64,000 bases of DNA from Oscillospiraceae bacterium (GCA_017465745.1 JAFTVM010000103.1:1-64000); one strand, 5' to 3'; shown: positions 24,470 through 34,481, counted from the stretch's first letter. Numbers and translations: made by a program. The notes: generated by a model not told the origin, from the sequence alone.

Positions 24470-27049
24470 ATGAGTTATACTTTTACTGTTAACGGCGTCC
24501 AGCGTACTACCGATGAAAAGAAGTCCCTGCTGCGCTATCTGCGCGACGACCTGCGGCTGACCTCCGTCAAGGACGGCTGCAGCCAGGGCGCCTGCGGTGC
24601 ATGTACCGTCATCATCGACGGCGAAACCTGCAAGTCCTGTGTTCCTACCACCGACCGCCTGGTGGGCAAGAACATCGTCACCGTGGAAGGCCTGTCCGAC
24701 TGGGAAAAGGATGTCTTCACCTATGCCTACGGTGAGGCAGGCGCCGTTCAGTGCGGCTTCTGCATTCCCGGCATGGTCATGTGCACCAAGGCCCTGCTGG
24801 ACAAGAACCTGGATCCCACCGAGGACGAGATCAAGTACGCTCTGCGCAACAACTACTGCCGCTGCACCGGCTATGTCAAGATCATTGCCGCTGTCAAGCT
24901 GGCAGCTCAGGTCATGAAGGCCGGCAAGATCCCCGGCGCTTCCACCACCGACTGGCATGTCGGTAACCGCGTCCACCGTCTGGACGTTGCTGAAAAGGTT
25001 CTGGGCTTCGGCCAGTACCCCGACGATATCTACCCCGAGAACTTCGCATACGCCGGCGCCCTGCGCAGCAAGTATGCCCGTGCCCGCGTTCTCTCCATCG
25101 ACACCTCCAAGGCCAAGGCCCTGAAGGGCGTCGTCGCTGTTCTGACCGCCGATGATATCCCCGGTGAGAACATGATCGGTCACCTGAAGCACGACCAGTA
25201 CACCCTGGTTCCCGTGGGCGAACTGACCCACTACCTGGGCGACGCCGTTGCTCTGATCGTGGCCGAGGATATGGCAACCGTCGAAAAGGCCCGTAAGCTG
25301 ATCAAGGTCGAGTACGAGGTCCTGCCCGCTGTCCACAACATTGAGGAAGCCAAGGCTCCCGGCGCTCCCCTGGTTTTCGAGACTGACAAGTCCAACGTCC
25401 AGGCCCACGAGCACATCTCCCGCGGCAATGCCCAGGAGGCCATCGCCAAGGCTCCCCATGTCATCTCTCATCACTTTGAAACTCCCTGGACCGAGCATGC
25501 ATTCCTGGAGCCCGAAGCCACCGCTGCCTTCATCGACAAGGACGGCGATATCTTCGTCTACTCCACCGACCAGTCCGCCCACCAGACCCTCCATGAGTGC
25601 CAGTTGCTGCTGGGCACCAAGAAGGTCAAGGTCCAGAATGCTCTGGTCGGCGGCGGCTTCGGCGGCAAGGAAGACATGACCGTCCAGCATCTGGCTGCTC
25701 TGGCTGTCTACCACACCAAGCGCCCCATCAAGATGAACCTGACCCGTGCAGAGTCCCTGCTGGTCCATCCCAAGCGTCACCACTTCGTCATGGACTTCAC
25801 CATGGGCTGTGACAACGACGGCAAGATCCTGGGCGTCAAGGCTGTCTGCGAATCCGACACCGGCGCATACGCCTCCCTGGGCGGTCCCGTCCTGCAGCGT
25901 GCATGTACCCACGCCGCCGGTCCCTACGCCTATGAGAACTTCGAGATCGAAGGCACCGCTTACTACACCAACAATCCTCCCGCAGGCGCATTCCGTGGCT
26001 TCGGCGTCACCCAGACCTGCTTCGCCACCGAGACCCTGCTGAACATGATGGCCGAGAAGATCGGCATCACCCCCTGGCAGATCCGCTATGTCAACGCCAT
26101 CCGTCCCTGGGGCGTCCTGCCCAACGGCCAGATCGTTGACGACTCCACCGGTCTGGTGGAGACTCTGGAGGCTGTCAAGCCCTACTATGACGCCGCTCTG
26201 GCCGCCGGCAAGCCCGTTGGCATCGGCTGCGCCATGAAGAACGCCGGCGTCGGCGTGGGCATCCCCGATACCGGCCGCGTCAAGCTGCTGGTTCAGGACG
26301 ACAAGAAGGTCCATATCTACTCCGGCGCATCCTGCATCGGACAGGGTCTGGGCACCGTCCTGGTCCAGAACGTTGTCGAGTACACCGGCCTGAACCGTGA
26401 CGACATCGTCTACGAGCGCTCCCAGACCTGGTACGCGCCCGACTCCGGTACCACCTCCGGTTCCCGTCAGACTCTGGTCACCGGTGAAGCCTGCATCCGT
26501 GCAAGCCGCCTGCTGAAGGAAGCTCTGGACACCGGCAAGACCCTGGCTGACCTGGTTAACCAGGAGTTCTACGGCGAGTACCTGGCAAAGACCGACCCCC
26601 TGGGTGCCAATGTGCCCAACCCCGTTTCCCACGTCGCTTACGGCTACGCTACCCAGCTGTGCATTCTGAACAAGAAGACCGGCAAGGTCGAGCAGATGGT
26701 GGCTGCCCACGACGTCGGCAAGGCCGTCAACCCCCTGTCCTGCGAAGGCCAGATCGAGGGCGGCGTGGTCATGTCCATGGGTTACGCCCTCCGGGAGGAC
26801 TACCCCATCGACGGCAACTGCAAGCCCATCGAAAAGTACGGCTCCCTGGGTCTGTTCCGCGCCCATGAGATCCCCGAGATCGTGCCCATCGTGGTCAACA
26901 AGCCCGGTCTGAGCGTCGCCGGCGGTGCCATTGGTATCGGTGAGATCACCTCCATCCCCACCGCTCCCGCCATCACCGAGGCTTACTACCAGCTCGACGG
27001 CGAGCGCCGCTACAGCCTGCCCATCCACGGCACGCCCTACAATAAATAA
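24470..27049 (+). CDS. xdhD: Selenium-dependent xanthine dehydrogenase-like protein (fused 2Fe-2S and molybdopterin domains)
   Basis: An 859-residue fusion. Residues 1-150 hold two [2Fe-2S] clusters (Cys37, 42, 45, 57 and Cys95, 98, 130, 132). From about residue 165 comes the molybdopterin domain (HRLDVAEKVLGFGQYPDD), with GGGFGGKEDM, AGAFRGFGVTQ, ASCIGQGLGT and the C-terminal IGIGEITS carrying the active-site Glu. No FAD domain is present. The architecture matches the selenium-dependent XDH family and E. coli XdhD. In E. coli a FAD protein (YgfM) lies beside it; here a polyferredoxin follows instead. The substrate is probably urate or another oxopurine of the island (inference). Selenium dependence is implied by family and context, not visible directly. 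Confidence 0.9.
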   Translation: MSYTFTVNGVQRTTDEKKSLLRYLRDDLRLTSVKDGCSQGACGACTVIIDGETCKSCVPTTDRLVGKNIVTVEGLSDWEKDVFTYAYGEAGAVQCGFCIPGMVMCTKALLDKNLDPTEDEIKYALRNNYCRCTGYVKIIAAVKLAAQVMKAGKIPGASTTDWHVGNRVHRLDVAEKVLGFGQYPDDIYPENFAYAGALRSKYARARVLSIDTSKAKALKGVVAVLTADDIPGENMIGHLKHDQYTLVPVGELTHYLGDAVALIVAEDMATVEKARKLIKVEYEVLPAVHNIEEAKAPGAPLVFETDKSNVQAHEHISRGNAQEAIAKAPHVISHHFETPWTEHAFLEPEATAAFIDKDGDIFVYSTDQSAHQTLHECQLLLGTKKVKVQNALVGGGFGGKEDMTVQHLAALAVYHTKRPIKMNLTRAESLLVHPKRHHFVMDFTMGCDNDGKILGVKAVCESDTGAYASLGGPVLQRACTHAAGPYAYENFEIEGTAYYTNNPPAGAFRGFGVTQTCFATETLLNMMAEKIGITPWQIRYVNAIRPWGVLPNGQIVDDSTGLVETLEAVKPYYDAALAAGKPVGIGCAMKNAGVGVGIPDTGRVKLLVQDDKKVHIYSGASCIGQGLGTVLVQNVVEYTGLNRDDIVYERSQTWYAPDSGTTSGSRQTLVTGEACIRASRLLKEALDTGKTLADLVNQEFYGEYLAKTDPLGANVPNPVSHVAYGYATQLCILNKKTGKVEQMVAAHDVGKAVNPLSCEGQIEGGVVMSMGYALREDYPIDGNCKPIEKYGSLGLFRAHEIPEIVPIVVNKPGLSVAGGAIGIGEITSIPTAPAITEAYYQLDGERRYSLPIHGTPYNK

Positions 27050-27065
27050 GGAGGGGGAAAAGATT

Positions 27066-27560
27066 ATGGCTATCAAGAAGAAGTTCCCCTACAAGACCGC
27101 TGTCGTCGCCTGTAACGGCGGCTGCCGCGCCAGCAAGACCCCCGACACCAAGTGTGTCTACGGCTGTATCGGCTGTGAGCAGTGTGTCATCGCCTGTAAG
27201 TTCGGCGCCATCTCCATCAACGACCTGGGCGTCGCTGAGGTCGACGAGAGCAAGTGCATCGCCTGCGGCAAGTGCGCTACCTACTGCCCCCAGAACCTGA
27301 TCCGCATTCACGAGTGCGCCAACTACATCGTTGTCAAGTGCTCCAACCACGACAAGGGCAAGGATGCCCGCGCCGTGTGCGAAGTCAGCTGCATCGGCTG
27401 CGGCGTCTGCGAGAAGATCTGCACCGCCAGCGCCATCCATGTGATCGACAATGTGGCCGTCATCGACGACGCCAAGTGTCTTTCCTGTGGCATGTGTGCC
27501 GTCAACTGCCCCCGCGGTGCCATCATCGACACCCGCGGCGTGCTGACGAACAAGTATTGA
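27066..27560 (+). CDS. Polyferredoxin with multiple 4Fe-4S motifs
   Basis: A 164-residue protein rich in cysteine. It begins with an ACNGGCRA...CVYG segment and contains CIGCEQCVIACKFGAI, CIACGKCATYCPQ, CIGCGVCEKICTASAI and CLSCGMCAVNCPRGAI, so about four 4Fe-4S clusters can be read. The N-terminal part resembles RnfB-type ferredoxin domains; E. coli YgfS is a similar-sized protein in the equivalent region. It starts 16 bases after xdhD behind AAGGAGGGGG. It is therefore the likely electron partner of XdhD and perhaps of YgfK (inference). Confidence 0.88.
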   Translation: MAIKKKFPYKTAVVACNGGCRASKTPDTKCVYGCIGCEQCVIACKFGAISINDLGVAEVDESKCIACGKCATYCPQNLIRIHECANYIVVKCSNHDKGKDARAVCEVSCIGCGVCEKICTASAIHVIDNVAVIDDAKCLSCGMCAVNCPRGAIIDTRGVLTNKY

Positions 27561-27952
27561 TTCCAAGCCGGCGGCGGGTCCGCCCCGCCGCCGCCGTCGA
27601 ATCGCCTGACTTTTTGTCAGGTCAGGTTCGATGAATGAGCCCCGGTTTCCATAATTAACCGCAGTCAAAATTACCCCTCCCGGGTATACAAAACAGTGCA
27701 ATTGTATCGATTGAATTTTTTCAGGGCCAAAAACCCAGGTAATTTCCAAAAATCGGCACAAAATCCGCACGACAAATTAGCCAAAAATCAAGCCTTTTTC
27801 TCTGCTTAAAAGCGGTTATTTTCTCCAAATAGAGCACAGGATTTTGCTTGACAATTGACATGATTGCGGTTATGATGGATATATACCAAACTAAAAGTTT
27901 TGCAACCAGAAAAATTTTTAGGAAACCAAAATTCATTAGGAGGCTACAACAG
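27561..27952. other. Spacer between the ferredoxin gene and the dpaL-led unit
   Basis: The 392-base spacer starts with a G+C-rich hairpin (GGCGGCGGG/CCCGCCGCC, about 27572-27597) and a small GACTTTTTGTC dyad near 27610. Together these probably end the upstream operon. The rest is A+T-rich and contains the promoter at 27848-27876. No gene is apparent. Confidence 0.6.
27848..27876 (+). promoter_or_regulatory. Promoter of the dpaL unit
   Basis: TTGACA (27848-27853), 17-base spacer, TATGAT (27871-27876), about 70 bases before the start codon. Confidence 0.75.
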
Positions 27953-29167
27953 ATGGAACCCAAAATGAAATGGAAACTGAATACCATGCCCAAGGGCAAT
28001 GGTAACGAGCTGGAGATCATGGCTCTGGAGAACGTTGCTAAGGCACGCGCTTTCCACGAGAGCTTCCCCCAGTACTGCATCACCCCCCTGGCTAAGCTGG
28101 ACAAGATGGCTGAGTACCTGGGCCTGAACTTCCTGGCTATCAAGGACGAGAGCTACCGCTTCGGCCTGAACGCCTTCAAGGTTCTGGGCGGCTCCTTCGC
28201 CATGGCCAAGTACATCGCCAAGGAACTGGGCAGAGACGTTTCCGAGATGACCTATGACTACCTGACCAGCGCTGCTCTGAAGGAAGAGTTCGGCCAGGCC
28301 ACCTTCTGCACCGCCACCGACGGCAACCACGGCCGTGGTGTTGCATGGGCTGCCAACAAGCTGGGCCAGAAGGCTATCGTTCACATGCCCAAGGGTTCTT
28401 CCAAGACCCGTTTCGATAACATCGCCAAGGAAAACGCTAAGGTCACCATCGAGGAAGTCAACTACGACGAGTGCGTCCGTATTGCTGCCGCCGAGGCTGA
28501 CTCCGTTGAGCACGGCGTTATCGTTCAGGATACCGCTTGGGAAGGCTACACCGAGATCCCCAGCTGGATCATGCAGGGCTACGCTACCATGGGCAGCGAG
28601 GCTCTGGAGCAGCTGAAGGGCTACGGCGTTGAGCGTCCCGACGTCGTCATCCTGCAGGCTGGCGTCGGCTGCATGGCCGGTGCTATCTGCGCTTACATCG
28701 TCAACAGCTATCCCGACAACCCCCCCAAGATCGTCATCGCTGAGGCTGGCATCGCTGACTGCCTGTACCAGGGCGCTGTTGCCAACGACGGCAAGTACCG
28801 CATCGTTGACGGCGATCTGCAGACCATCATGGCTGGCCTGGCTTGCGGCGAGCCCAACATCGTCTGCTGGGAGATCCTGCGTAACCACGTTACCGCATTC
28901 TGCTCCTGCCCCGACTGGATGGCAGCTAAGGGCATGAGAATGCTGGCAGCTCCCGTCAAGGGCGACCCCGCAGTCTGCTCCGGCGAGTCCGGCGCCATCG
29001 GCATGGGCGTCATCGCTTCCCTGATGACCGATCCCGACTACGCCGAGCTGAAGGAAGCTCTGGGCCTGAACAAGGACTCCAAGGTCCTGCTGTTCTCCAC
29101 CGAAGGCGACACCGATCCCGACAAGTACAAGAGCATCGTCTGGGGCGGCGAGTACGCAACTGTGTAA
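27953..29167 (+). CDS. dpaL: Diaminopropionate ammonia-lyase (YgeX)
   Basis: A 404-residue fold-type II PLP enzyme that converts 2,3-diaminopropionate to pyruvate and two ammonia. The PLP lysine is in FGLNAFKVLGGS (Lys76). TATDGNHGRGVAWAA is the cofactor-phosphate and substrate loop, and AGVGCMAGA is the glycine loop near the middle. The ATG at 27953 follows AGGAGG and matches the family start; upstream codons in frame have no ribosome site. In gut anaerobes it is one of the genes linked to urate use. There it would yield the pyruvate at the end of the pathway. Confidence 0.93.
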   Translation: MEPKMKWKLNTMPKGNGNELEIMALENVAKARAFHESFPQYCITPLAKLDKMAEYLGLNFLAIKDESYRFGLNAFKVLGGSFAMAKYIAKELGRDVSEMTYDYLTSAALKEEFGQATFCTATDGNHGRGVAWAANKLGQKAIVHMPKGSSKTRFDNIAKENAKVTIEEVNYDECVRIAAAEADSVEHGVIVQDTAWEGYTEIPSWIMQGYATMGSEALEQLKGYGVERPDVVILQAGVGCMAGAICAYIVNSYPDNPPKIVIAEAGIADCLYQGAVANDGKYRIVDGDLQTIMAGLACGEPNIVCWEILRNHVTAFCSCPDWMAAKGMRMLAAPVKGDPAVCSGESGAIGMGVIASLMTDPDYAELKEALGLNKDSKVLLFSTEGDTDPDKYKSIVWGGEYATV

Positions 29168-29218
29168 TCCCTAGCAAGGTCTATTCACATACATTCATTA
29201 CTAAGGAGGAAACTACCA

Positions 29219-30631
29219 ATGGTTAATGCAAATCTGGACTACGCTCAGATCAAGGCTGCCGCTGAGGCATACAAGGCTGACATGTCCGCTTTCCTGCGCG
29301 CTATGATTTCCCATCCCTCTGAGTCCTGCGAAGAGGGTGCTGTCTGTGAGTGCATCAAGGCTGAGATGGAGAAGCTGGGCTTCGACGAAGTTGAGTTCGA
29401 CGGCCTGGGCAACGTCATCGGCTGGATGGGCACCGGCGACAAGATCATCGCTATCGACTCCCACATCGATACCGTCGGTATCGGCAACATCAACAACTGG
29501 ACCCATGATCCCTACCAGGGCTACGAAGACGACGAGGTCATCTACGGCCGCGGCGGCTCCGACCAGGAGGGCGGCATGGCTTCCGCTACCTACGGCGCTA
29601 AGATCATGAAGGACCTGGGCCTGATCCCCGAGGGCTACAAGATCATGGTCATCGGCTCCGTTCAGGAAGAGGACTGCGACGGCATGTGCTGGCAGTACGT
29701 TGTTAACAAGCACTTCCCCAAGAAGGGCATCAAGAAGGAGCAGGTTGAGTTCGTTATCTCCACCGAGCCCACCGACGGCGGCATCTACCGTGGCCATCGC
29801 GGCCGTATGGAAATCCGCGTTGACGTCAAGGGCGTTTCCTGCCACGGCTCCGCTCCCGACCGCGGCGACAACGCTATCTACAAGATGGCTGACATCCTGC
29901 AGGACGTCCGCGCTCTGAACGAGAACGACGCTGCTGACGAGACCGAGATCAAGGGTCTGGTCAAGATGCTGGATCCCAAGTACAACCCCGACCACTACGA
30001 GGATGCTCGTTTCCTTGGCCGCGGTACTTGCACCACTTCTCAGATCTACTTCACCTCTCCCTCCCGCTGCGCTGTTGCTGACAGCTGCTCCATCTCCATC
30101 GACCGTCGTATGACCGCCGGCGAGACCTGGGATTCCTGCCTGCAGGAGATCCGTGATCTGCCCAACGTCAAGAAGTACGGTGACGACGTCGTCGTTTCCA
30201 TGTACATGTACGATCGTCCCTCCTGGACTGGCGAAGTCTACGAGACCGAGTGCTACTTCCCCACTTGGATCAACAAGAAGGAGTCCGCTCACGTCAAGGC
30301 TCTGGAAGACGCACATCTGGCTCTGTTCGGCGACACCCGTACCTGCCCCAACTCCGAGATCGCCCGCGCTAAGCGCGAGGGCCGTCCCCTGACCGACAAG
30401 TGGACCTTCTCCACCAACGGTGTTGCTATCCAGGGCCGCTACGGCATCCCCTGCGTTGGCTTCGGCCCCGGTGCTGAGTCTCAGGCTCACGCTCCCAACG
30501 AGATCACCTGGAAGTCCGACCTGGTTACCTGCGCCGCTCTGTACGTCGCTGCTGTCAACCTGTACGACGAGTCCAAGAAGATCGACGTCTACGAGTTCCG
30601 CGCTGGCAAGACCGACAACGAGATCCTGTAA
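29219..30631 (+). CDS. ygeY: YgeY-family selenium-metabolism-linked M20 hydrolase
   Basis: A 470-residue metallohydrolase of the M20/ArgE-DapE group, YgeY type. Metal-binding motifs are [12 protein letters not shown] near residue 82, [11 protein letters not shown] near residue 115 and [10 protein letters not shown] near residue 146. A dimerisation domain follows ([25 protein letters not shown]). It is placed between dpaL and ygeW with an AAGGAGG ribosome site, as in E. coli. It may hydrolyse an N-acyl or ureido-amino acid produced by ring opening (inference). Confidence 0.9.
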   Translation: MVNANLDYAQIKAAAEAYKADMSAFLRAMISHPSESCEEGAVCECIKAEMEKLGFDEVEFDGLGNVIGWMGTGDKIIAIDSHIDTVGIGNINNWTHDPYQGYEDDEVIYGRGGSDQEGGMASATYGAKIMKDLGLIPEGYKIMVIGSVQEEDCDGMCWQYVVNKHFPKKGIKKEQVEFVISTEPTDGGIYRGHRGRMEIRVDVKGVSCHGSAPDRGDNAIYKMADILQDVRALNENDAADETEIKGLVKMLDPKYNPDHYEDARFLGRGTCTTSQIYFTSPSRCAVADSCSISIDRRMTAGETWDSCLQEIRDLPNVKKYGDDVVVSMYMYDRPSWTGEVYETECYFPTWINKKESAHVKALEDAHLALFGDTRTCPNSEIARAKREGRPLTDKWTFSTNGVAIQGRYGIPCVGFGPGAESQAHAPNEITWKSDLVTCAALYVAAVNLYDESKKIDVYEFRAGKTDNEIL

Positions 30632-30664
30632 TTAACACTACAGTAATTTCGTAATTCCTTAGCA

Positions 30665-30695
30665 CCTCCGGGTTCCCCGGAACCCGGAGGGTTTT
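30665..30695 (+). terminator. Terminator between ygeY and ygeW
   Basis: CCTCCGGGTTCC pairs with GGAACCCGGAGG and is followed by GTTTTG. The T run is short, so partial read-through into ygeW is likely. Confidence 0.75.
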
Positions 30696-30744
30696 GAAAC
30701 ATCCATTATAACCTTAAATTATTTATAAAAGGAGACTACTCAAA

Positions 30745-31944
30745 ATGGACAAGACCCTGCAGCAGTATATCGACAAGCTGAACTCCCTGAACTTCGCCGA
30801 GATGTACAATGGCGACTTCTACCTGACCTGGGACAAGACTCAGGACGAGCTGGAAGCCATCTTCACCGTCGCTGACGCTCTGCGTTACATGCGTGAGAAC
30901 AACATCTCCACCACCATCTTCGAGTCCGGCCTGGGCATCTCCCTGTTCCGCGACAACTCCACCCGTACCCGTTTCTCCTTCGCTTCCGCCTGCAACCTGC
31001 TGGGTCTGGAAGTTCAGGATCTGGACGAGGGCAAGAGCCAGGTCGCTCACGGTGAGACCGTTCGTGAGACTGCTAACATGGTTTCCTTCATGGCTGACGT
31101 CATCGGTATCCGTGACGACATGTACATCGGCAAGGGCCACACCTACCAGAAGGAGTTCATGGATGCTGTTACCGAGGGTAACAAGGCTGGCATCCTGGAG
31201 CAGAAGCCCACTCTGGTCAACCTGCAGTGTGACATCGACCATCCCACCCAGGCTATGGCTGACGCTCTGCACATCATCCACGAGTTCGGCGGCATCGAGA
31301 ACCTGAAGGGCAAGAAGGTCGCTATGACTTGGGCCTACTCTCCCTCCTACGGCAAGCCCCTGTCCGTTCCCCAGGGTATCGTTGGCCTGATGACCCGCTT
31401 CGGCATGGACGTCGTCCTGGCTCATCCCGAGGGCTACGAGATCATGCCCGAGGTCGAAGAGGTTGCTAAGAAGAACGCTGCCGCTTCCGGCGGTTCCTTC
31501 ACCAAGGTCAACACCATGGCTGAGGCATTCAAGGATGCCGACGTCGTTTACCCCAAGTCCTGGGCTCCCTTCGCTGCTATGGAAAAGCGTACCGTCCTGT
31601 ACGGCAACGGCGACATGGCCGGCGTTAAGGCTCTGGAGCTGGAGCTGCTGGAGCAGAACAAGCAGCACATGGATTGGTGCTGCACCGAAGAGCTGATGGC
31701 CACCACCAAGGACGGCAAGGCTCTGTACATGCACTGCCTGCCCGCTGACATCAACGACGTTTCCTGCGTCAATGGTGAGGTCGAGGCTACCGTGTTCGAT
31801 CGTTACCGCGATCCTCTGTACATGGAAGCTTCCTACAAGCCCTACATCATCGCTGCTATGATCTTCCTGGCTAAGGTCAAGGATCCTCAGGCTACCCTGA
31901 AGGCTCTGGAAGAGCGCTCCGTTGCTCGTTGGTTCCAGAAGTAA
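30745..31944 (+). CDS. ygeW: Knotted carbamoyltransferase YgeW
   Basis: A 399-residue member of the aspartate/ornithine carbamoyltransferase superfamily. The carbamoyl-phosphate loop is DNSTRTRFSFASACNLLG near residue 72. The HCLPADINDVS motif is near residue 330. The YgeW-specific insertion forms a knot in known structures. The catabolic setting, with carbamate kinase next and diaminopropionate lyase before, suggests phosphorolysis of a ureido compound such as a carbamoyl-diaminopropionate to give carbamoyl phosphate (inference). An AAAGGAG site precedes the ATG. Confidence 0.9.
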   Translation: MDKTLQQYIDKLNSLNFAEMYNGDFYLTWDKTQDELEAIFTVADALRYMRENNISTTIFESGLGISLFRDNSTRTRFSFASACNLLGLEVQDLDEGKSQVAHGETVRETANMVSFMADVIGIRDDMYIGKGHTYQKEFMDAVTEGNKAGILEQKPTLVNLQCDIDHPTQAMADALHIIHEFGGIENLKGKKVAMTWAYSPSYGKPLSVPQGIVGLMTRFGMDVVLAHPEGYEIMPEVEEVAKKNAAASGGSFTKVNTMAEAFKDADVVYPKSWAPFAAMEKRTVLYGNGDMAGVKALELELLEQNKQHMDWCCTEELMATTKDGKALYMHCLPADINDVSCVNGEVEATVFDRYRDPLYMEASYKPYIIAAMIFLAKVKDPQATLKALEERSVARWFQK

Positions 31945-31984
31945 GATTTTCCGCTAGGGATATCTCTACAATCTAACTGAAACC

Positions 31985-32026
31985 GGGGCCCGTACACGCC
32001 GCATACACGCAGTGTGTGCGGGCCTT
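31985..32026 (+). other. Hairpin between ygeW and the carbamate kinase gene
   Basis: GGCCCG...CGGGCC flanks an inner ACAC/GTGT stem and is followed by TTTGG. It looks like a weak terminator or processing site. Confidence 0.45.
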
Positions 32027-32081
32027 TGGTAATTTTCCCGCATTGCTACTATCTAAATTTTATTTTGAGGTGTTATAAATT

Positions 32082-32990
32082 ATGGGCAAGCGTATCGTTA
32101 TCGCTCTGGGCGGCAACGCACTGGGCAACAATCTGCCTGAGCAGATGGAAGCTGTTAAGATCACCGCTAAGGCTATCGTTGACCTGATCGAAGAAGGCCA
32201 CGAAGTCGTCGTCGCTCACGGCAACGGCCCCCAGGTCGGTATGATCAAGAACTCCATGGACAAGTCCATCCCCATGTCCGTCTGCGTCGCTATGAGCCAG
32301 GCTTACATCGGCTACGATCTGCAGAACGCACTGCGTGAAGAGATGCTGTCCCGCGGCCTGAACAAGGCTGTCTCCACCGTTCTGACCCAGGTCGAGGTCG
32401 ACCCCGCCGACCCCGCATTCCTGAAGCCCACCAAGCCCATCGGCTCCTTCATGACCAAGGAAGAGGCTGAGGCTCTGGAAGCCAAGGGCTTCACCTGCGT
32501 CGAGGATGCCGGCCGTGGCTACCGTCAGGTCGTTGCTTCTCCCCGTCCCCAGAGCATCGTCGAGCTGGACACCATCAAGACCCTGGTTGACGCCGGTTAT
32601 GTCGTCATCGCCTGCGGCGGCGGCGGTATCCCCGTTGTCAAGACCGAAGGCCATCACCTGAAGGGCGCTGCTGCCGTTATCGACAAGGACTTCGCTTCCT
32701 GCGTCCTGGCTCAGCAGCTGGATGCCGACTGCCTGATCATCCTGACCGCAGTCGAGAAGGTCGCTATCCACTTCGGCAAGCCCGACGTTGAGTGGCTGGC
32801 TGACCTGACCCCCGCAAAGGCTCAGGAGTACATCGCTGCTGGTGAGTTCGCTCCCGGCTCCATGCTGCCCAAGGTTCAGGCTGCTGTCGCATTCGCCGAG
32901 TCCAAGGAAGGCCGTACTGCTCTGATCACTCTGCTGGAGAAGGCTAAGGACGGCGTCGCTGGCAAGACCGGCACCGCTATCCATCAGTAA
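32082..32990 (+). CDS. arcC: Carbamate kinase
   Basis: A 302-residue amino acid kinase-fold enzyme making ATP from carbamoyl phosphate and ADP. It starts MGKRIVIALGGNALGNN, and HGNGPQVGMI, ACGGGGIPVV and the FAPGSMLPKVQAA segment match the family. It is equivalent to E. coli yqeA in the same gene neighbourhood. Coupled to YgeW it would give the main substrate-level ATP of ring degradation. The upstream spacer has an A+T-rich GAGGTG ribosome site. Confidence 0.94.
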   Translation: MGKRIVIALGGNALGNNLPEQMEAVKITAKAIVDLIEEGHEVVVAHGNGPQVGMIKNSMDKSIPMSVCVAMSQAYIGYDLQNALREEMLSRGLNKAVSTVLTQVEVDPADPAFLKPTKPIGSFMTKEEAEALEAKGFTCVEDAGRGYRQVVASPRPQSIVELDTIKTLVDAGYVVIACGGGGIPVVKTEGHHLKGAAAVIDKDFASCVLAQQLDADCLIILTAVEKVAIHFGKPDVEWLADLTPAKAQEYIAAGEFAPGSMLPKVQAAVAFAESKEGRTALITLLEKAKDGVAGKTGTAIHQ

Positions 32991-33021
32991 TCTCTGATTC
33001 AGGCTGAATAACCCACAAATA

Positions 33022-33058
33022 GGACCCGCCCCTCGAAATGATTTTCGGCGGGCGGGTC
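33022..33058 (+). other. Hairpin between the carbamate kinase and hydantoinase genes
   Basis: GACCCGCC and GGCGGGTC flank an inner CGAAAA/TTTTCG stem, followed by TGTCACTTTTATT. It is a probable partial terminator. Confidence 0.5.
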
Positions 33059-33110
33059 TGTCACTTTTATTCCCGTTTTCGGGGATATTTTACAGAAGGA
33101 CATAAAAAAT

Positions 33111-34460
33111 ATGACTATTCTGAAGAATGGCACTCTGGTCACCCCGGAGGGTCTTTTGAACGCAGATCTGGCCATGGAGGGCGACAAGATCACCGCCATC
33201 GGCGCCAATCTGCCCGTTTCCGAGGGCGACAATGTTGTTGACGTCGCCGGCTGCATCGTGTTCCCCGGCTTTATCGATGGCCACACCCATCTGGACCTGG
33301 TGAACAACCTGGGCCACACTGCCGACAATTTCGAAACCGGCACCCGCGGCGCCGTCTGCGGCGGCACCACCACCTGCATGGACATGGCCACCCAGGAGCA
33401 CGGTGACACCCTGGTCCATACCATGGAAGTCTGGAAGGACCTGGCACAGAACATTTCCTGCAACTACGGCATCCATATGTCCATCACTGACTGGAACGAG
33501 CGCACCAAGGCCGAGATCCAGACCATGGCTGAAGAGGGCATCACCACCTATAAGACCTACATGGCCTACGGCATCGCCATCGACGACGTGGCCACCATGG
33601 AAGTGCTGAAGGAACTGAAGACCGTCAACGGCATCTGCGGCGTCCATTGCGAGAACGGCCCCCTGATCCCCGTGCTGCAGAAGGAAGTTCTGGAATCCGG
33701 TATCACCTCCCCCGCCGGTCATCCCATCAGCAAGCCCGACTATCTGGAGGCCGAGGCCATCAACCGCCTGCTCTACATCGCAGCCATCGCGGACACCCCT
33801 GTCCACGTGGTGCATCTGTCCTGCAAGTCCGGCCTGGATGAGATCCGTGCCGCCCGTAAGCGCGGTCAGACCGTCTATGTGGAGACCTGCCCCCAGTACC
33901 TGCTGTTTGACGACAGTGTCTACTCCCGTCCCGACGGCTCCAAGTTCGTCCTGTCTCCCCCCATCCGGAAGCAGGCCGACAGCGAAGCCCTGCGCGAGGC
34001 CGTGATCAACGGTGAGATCCAGTCCATCGCCACCGACCACTGCCCCTTCAACTTCAGCCTGAAGCAGTCTCAGGCTGCCAAGGGCTTTGATCAGATCCCC
34101 GGCGGCGGCGCAGGCGTGGAGCATCGTCCCCTGCTGATGCTGACCCATTTCAAGGACGATATGGATTACGTACAGCTGAACAAGGTGCTCAGTGAAAACG
34201 CCGCGAAGCTGTTTAACCTCTACCCCAAGAAGGGTGCCCTGATGGTCGGCTCCGACGCCGACATCACCGTCTACGACCCCAGCAAGAAGTGGACCATCTC
34301 CGCTGCCAACCAGCATCAGAACGTGGACCACACCCCCTATGAGGGCTTCGAGGTCGTGGGCCAGATGAAGTATGTCTATGTCAACGGCCAGCTGGCTGTC
34401 GTCGACGGCGAACCCACCGGCGTTCAGGCCGGTACCTTCGTCCGGGCAGACTGCTTCTGA
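33111..34460 (+). CDS. hydA: Dihydropyrimidinase / D-hydantoinase-type cyclic amidohydrolase
   Basis: A 449-residue cyclic amidohydrolase. GFIDGHTHLDL near residue 55 is the first metal site. The lysine carboxylated in the family is in TTYKTYMAYG (Lys148). GVHCENG, HVVHLSCKSG and ATDHCPF supply further ligands. It opens hydantoin-like or dihydropyrimidine-like rings and corresponds to E. coli hyuA, a gene required for anaerobic urate use in gut bacteria. It starts behind AGAAGGA, 120 bases after arcC. Confidence 0.92.
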   Translation: MTILKNGTLVTPEGLLNADLAMEGDKITAIGANLPVSEGDNVVDVAGCIVFPGFIDGHTHLDLVNNLGHTADNFETGTRGAVCGGTTTCMDMATQEHGDTLVHTMEVWKDLAQNISCNYGIHMSITDWNERTKAEIQTMAEEGITTYKTYMAYGIAIDDVATMEVLKELKTVNGICGVHCENGPLIPVLQKEVLESGITSPAGHPISKPDYLEAEAINRLLYIAAIADTPVHVVHLSCKSGLDEIRAARKRGQTVYVETCPQYLLFDDSVYSRPDGSKFVLSPPIRKQADSEALREAVINGEIQSIATDHCPFNFSLKQSQAAKGFDQIPGGGAGVEHRPLLMLTHFKDDMDYVQLNKVLSENAAKLFNLYPKKGALMVGSDADITVYDPSKKWTISAANQHQNVDHTPYEGFEVVGQMKYVYVNGQLAVVDGEPTGVQAGTFVRADCF

Positions 34461-34481
34461 TCAAATTCCTTGAAAAACATC

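Noticed and set aside
27566-27622. CRISPR or tandem-repeat nature of the GGC-rich block after the ferredoxin gene
   Set aside because: It is one hairpin of short GGC units followed by a small dyad, without repeated spacers.
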